A program made the position numbers and the translations under genes. Below are positions 5,526 to 6,771 of a stretch of DNA of 6,771 nucleotides, piece after piece. The notes under the pieces were generated by a model. That model worked only from the letters and a program-made list of their open reading frames with translations. It was not told where the DNA came from and searched no databases. Source of the DNA: an uncultured Paenibacillaceae bacterium. Lineage in GTDB: Bacteria; Bacillota; Bacilli; Aneurinibacillales; Aneurinibacillaceae. The stretch lies in assembly GCA_937874515.1 (NCBI GenBank), contig CALNBV010000045.1:1-6771 (forward strand), given 5' to 3'. The stretch's first letter is position 1, and each line of letters opens with the position of its first letter.

Positions 5526-6036
5526 ATATATCCTCCTTCTTCAACTGAATTCGAAATTTTTCTAAAGAACGATATAAAAGGGTTTTGACAGTGCCTATTG
5601 GCAACTCTATGATTTTGGAAATCTCTAAAAACGTGTAGTTATAGAAATACTTTAAAACCACTACACTTTTTTCATTCTCATTTAACCTTTCGATCATGTC
5701 TCTCAGTGTTAAACGAAGGGCACAATCATTTTCATTTGAAATGTTACCCTCTGTGTATTCTGATTTTAATGGGACAACTTTCTTTTCTTTTTTCAATAGA
5801 TTGATTGCACAATTAATCGTGATTCTAATGAGCCAGGTTTTAAAATATTCCGGATTTTTTAATGTCTGAATCTGGCTAATTGCCTTATAAGCTGTTTCCT
5901 GAACAACATCAAGGGCATCATTTTTATTTTTTACATACACATAGGCAATTCGATAAAGATCCTCTTCATAATTTTGAAATAGAGTTAAAAATGCCTTTTC
6001 ATCGCCTTTTTGCGCTTTCTTCACTAAGTTCTGAAT
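5518..6036 (-). CDS. ECF RNA polymerase sigma factor (sigma-70 family)
   Basis: This two-domain ECF sigma factor has 172 residues from the chosen start. Region 2 covers about 2-85, with KAQKGDEKAFLTLFQNYEEDLYRIAY, the DALDVVQETAYKA core-binding and -10 segment, and NPEYFKTWLIRITINCAINLL. A linker follows, then region 4 at about 106-166 with LNENEKSVVVLKYFYNYTFLEISKIIELPIGTVKTLLYRSLEKFR, the -35-binding helix-turn-helix. It resembles the SigV-like Bacillus groups, but I cannot name the subgroup. The start is unusual. An ATT codon at 6034-6036 lies six bases after AAAGGGGGTG, a near-perfect Shine-Dalgarno, and gives the usual ECF N-terminus. The conventional alternatives are GTG at 6079-6081 (15 residues longer, no Shine-Dalgarno) and GTG at 6043-6045 (inside the Shine-Dalgarno). 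The stop overlaps the anti-sigma start. Confidence 0.9.
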   Translation of the reverse strand: MQNLVKKAQKGDEKAFLTLFQNYEEDLYRIAYVYVKNKNDALDVVQETAYKAISQIQTLKNPEYFKTWLIRITINCAINLLKKEKKVVPLKSEYTEGNISNENDCALRLTLRDMIERLNENEKSVVVLKYFYNYTFLEISKIIELPIGTVKTLLYRSLEKFRIQLKKEDIYE

Positions 6037-6042
6037 GGGTTG

Positions 6043-6052
6043 CACCCCCTTT
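6043..6052 (-). promoter_or_regulatory. Shine-Dalgarno favouring an ATT start for the sigma gene
   Basis: The minus strand reads AAAGGGGGTG, one base different from the ideal AAAGGAGGTG. Six bases later comes ATT. The geometry is the same as at rplC (AGGAGGTG, six bases, ATG), including a GTG formed by the Shine-Dalgarno itself in the same frame. Confidence 0.6.
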
Positions 6053-6069
6053 TTTTGTCTTTTACTAAT

Positions 6070-6098
6070 TAGACAATCCACTTAATTGATTAGCTTCA
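6070..6098 (-). promoter_or_regulatory. Possible ECF-type autoregulatory promoter
   Basis: The minus strand has TGAAGC (6093-6098), 17 bases, then TGTCTA (6070-6075). These are each one base from TGAAAC and CGTCTA, patterns typical of Bacillus ECF promoters. Transcription would begin near 6063-6067, downstream of the GTG at 6081 and about 30 nt upstream of the ATT start. Confidence 0.35.
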
Positions 6099-6146
6099 AG
6101 AATGGAAACTTTTTGTTTTTGAAATTAAAAGATCACACCATAATAA

Positions 6147-6189
6147 AGAAAGGGTTTTAGCCAGTTTACACTGTGCTAAAACCCTTTTT
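6147..6189. terminator. Strong bidirectional terminator between mqo and the sigma gene
   Basis: AAAGGGTTTTAGC (6149-6161) pairs perfectly with GCTAAAACCCTTT (6175-6187). An inner CAG/CTG pairing surrounds a TTTACA loop with one bulged T. T-runs follow on both sides (TTTTT on plus, TTTCTTTATT on minus). It mainly ends the mqo transcript. A weaker hairpin (6235-6241 with 6248-6254, one mismatch) lies closer to the mqo stop. Confidence 0.9.
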
Positions 6190-6284
6190 ATATGTGAAAA
6201 TCTATTCTATGAATTTTATGTTTTTTGTCACAAACCACATGTTTATACATGGGGTTCTCGAGTTATACTACTATTAAATAATCC

Positions 6285-6771
6285 TTAGCGCGCTAATTGC
6301 AACTCCTGAGTTTCTTTCAAACCAAGAGTTTGCACTGTTGATGTTTTAATTTCGCACAAGAGCTCTGGATTTTGCAATAATGACTGGCCATAAGAAGGAA
6401 TCATTTCTTTTATTTTTGGTTCCCAGGCTTTCATATGTTGTGGGAAGCATTTTTCAATTACTTGTAACATAACGGAAACAGCTGTAGATGCACCTGGAGA
6501 AGCGCCAAGCAATGCTGCAATGGAGCCATCAGCGCCGCTAACAACTTCAGTACCAAATTGAAGGGTTCCTTTGCCAGCAGGAGTATCTTTGATAACCTGC
6601 ACACGTTGGCCTGCTACAACGATATCCCAATCCTCGCTTTTAGCACCAGGGACAAACTCACGCAACTCTTCCATACGCTGTTCTTTCGATAACATTACTT
6701 GCTCAATCAAGTATTTTGTCAATGAAACGTTTTTCGCGCCTGCTGCCATCATGGTTACGAGATTATCCGGT
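6285..6771 (-). CDS. mqo: Malate:quinone oxidoreductase, C-terminal part
   Basis: This is the last 161 residues of a membrane-associated FAD enzyme that oxidises malate to oxaloacetate and passes electrons to the quinone pool, bypassing soluble malate dehydrogenase. The frame is open to the right edge, so the first visible ATG is internal. The visible sequence starts PDNLVTMMAAGAKN and continues LTKYLIEQVMLSKEQRMEELREFVPGA and DWDIVVAGQRVQVIK. It then has GTLQFGTEVV and GSIAALLGASPGASTAVSVML, the conserved Mqo C-terminal FAD-binding end. The family is about 490-500 residues, so roughly two thirds lies outside. It ends at a TAA followed by a strong terminator and looks unrelated to the ECF operon. 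A quinone-linked malate step suggests a respiratory, probably aerobic, metabolism. Confidence 0.93.
   Translation of the reverse strand, partial: PDNLVTMMAAGAKNVSLTKYLIEQVMLSKEQRMEELREFVPGAKSEDWDIVVAGQRVQVIKDTPAGKGTLQFGTEVVSGADGSIAALLGASPGASTAVSVMLQVIEKCFPQHMKAWEPKIKEMIPSYGQSLLQNPELLCEIKTSTVQTLGLKETQELQLAR

Noticed and set aside
3575..6284. Integrated island using the tRNA-Sec 3' end as attachment site, as known for selC in enterobacteria
   Set aside because: No integrase and no second copy of the tRNA 3' end was found in the window; AT-richness alone is not enough.
1..6771. CRISPR array, insertion sequence or transposase
   Set aside because: No regularly spaced direct repeats, transposase-like protein or terminal inverted repeats were seen on either strand.

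Overview
The window comes from a low-to-moderate GC Gram-positive bacterium of the Bacillales. Three things point there: Bacillus-type ribosomal proteins L3 and S10, strong AGGAGG-like ribosome binding sites throughout, and an ECF sigma/anti-sigma pair and a LytTR/DUF3021 pair of kinds typical of Firmicutes. The L3 and S10 sequences look closest to the Aneurinibacillus/Brevibacillus/Paenibacillus side of the order, but that is an impression from memory. The organism decodes UGA as selenocysteine, which only a minority of Bacilli do, because both selB and a tRNA-Sec gene are present.

Layout, with every protein gene on the minus strand. Positions 1-1292 hold the start of the S10 ribosomal operon, read right to left: promoter (TTGCAT-17-TATAAT), a leader of about 125 nt, rpsJ, rplC and the first 41 codons of rplD. 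Positions 1399-3342 hold selB, the selenocysteine-specific elongation factor, sitting directly upstream of the S10 promoter where most Bacillales have tuf. Positions 3378-3604 hold the only plus-strand transcription unit: a promoter, a leader with a hairpin, a tRNA-Sec(UCA) gene with encoded CCA, and a weak terminator. It is divergent from selB.

Positions 3632-6098 are visibly more AT-rich and contain two membrane-linked regulatory pairs in separate operons. The first is a LytTR DNA-binding protein followed by a four-helix DUF3021 membrane protein. The second is an ECF sigma factor followed by a single-pass anti-sigma factor, closed by a clear terminator at 4602-4624. A strong bidirectional terminator (6147-6189) separates this block from the 3' part of mqo (malate:quinone oxidoreductase), which runs off the right edge.

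How they work together: SelB-GTP delivers Sec-tRNA to UGA codons next to SECIS hairpins. selA, selD and any selenoprotein gene must lie elsewhere. The LytTR/DUF3021 and sigma/anti-sigma pairs each look like a transcription regulator held in check by a co-transcribed membrane partner; their targets are not visible here. The most interesting local observations are a probable ATT start codon for the sigma factor, supported by a Shine-Dalgarno and a possible autoregulatory promoter; dyad symmetries over the tRNA-Sec and LytTR promoters; and the unusual selB/S10 junction.
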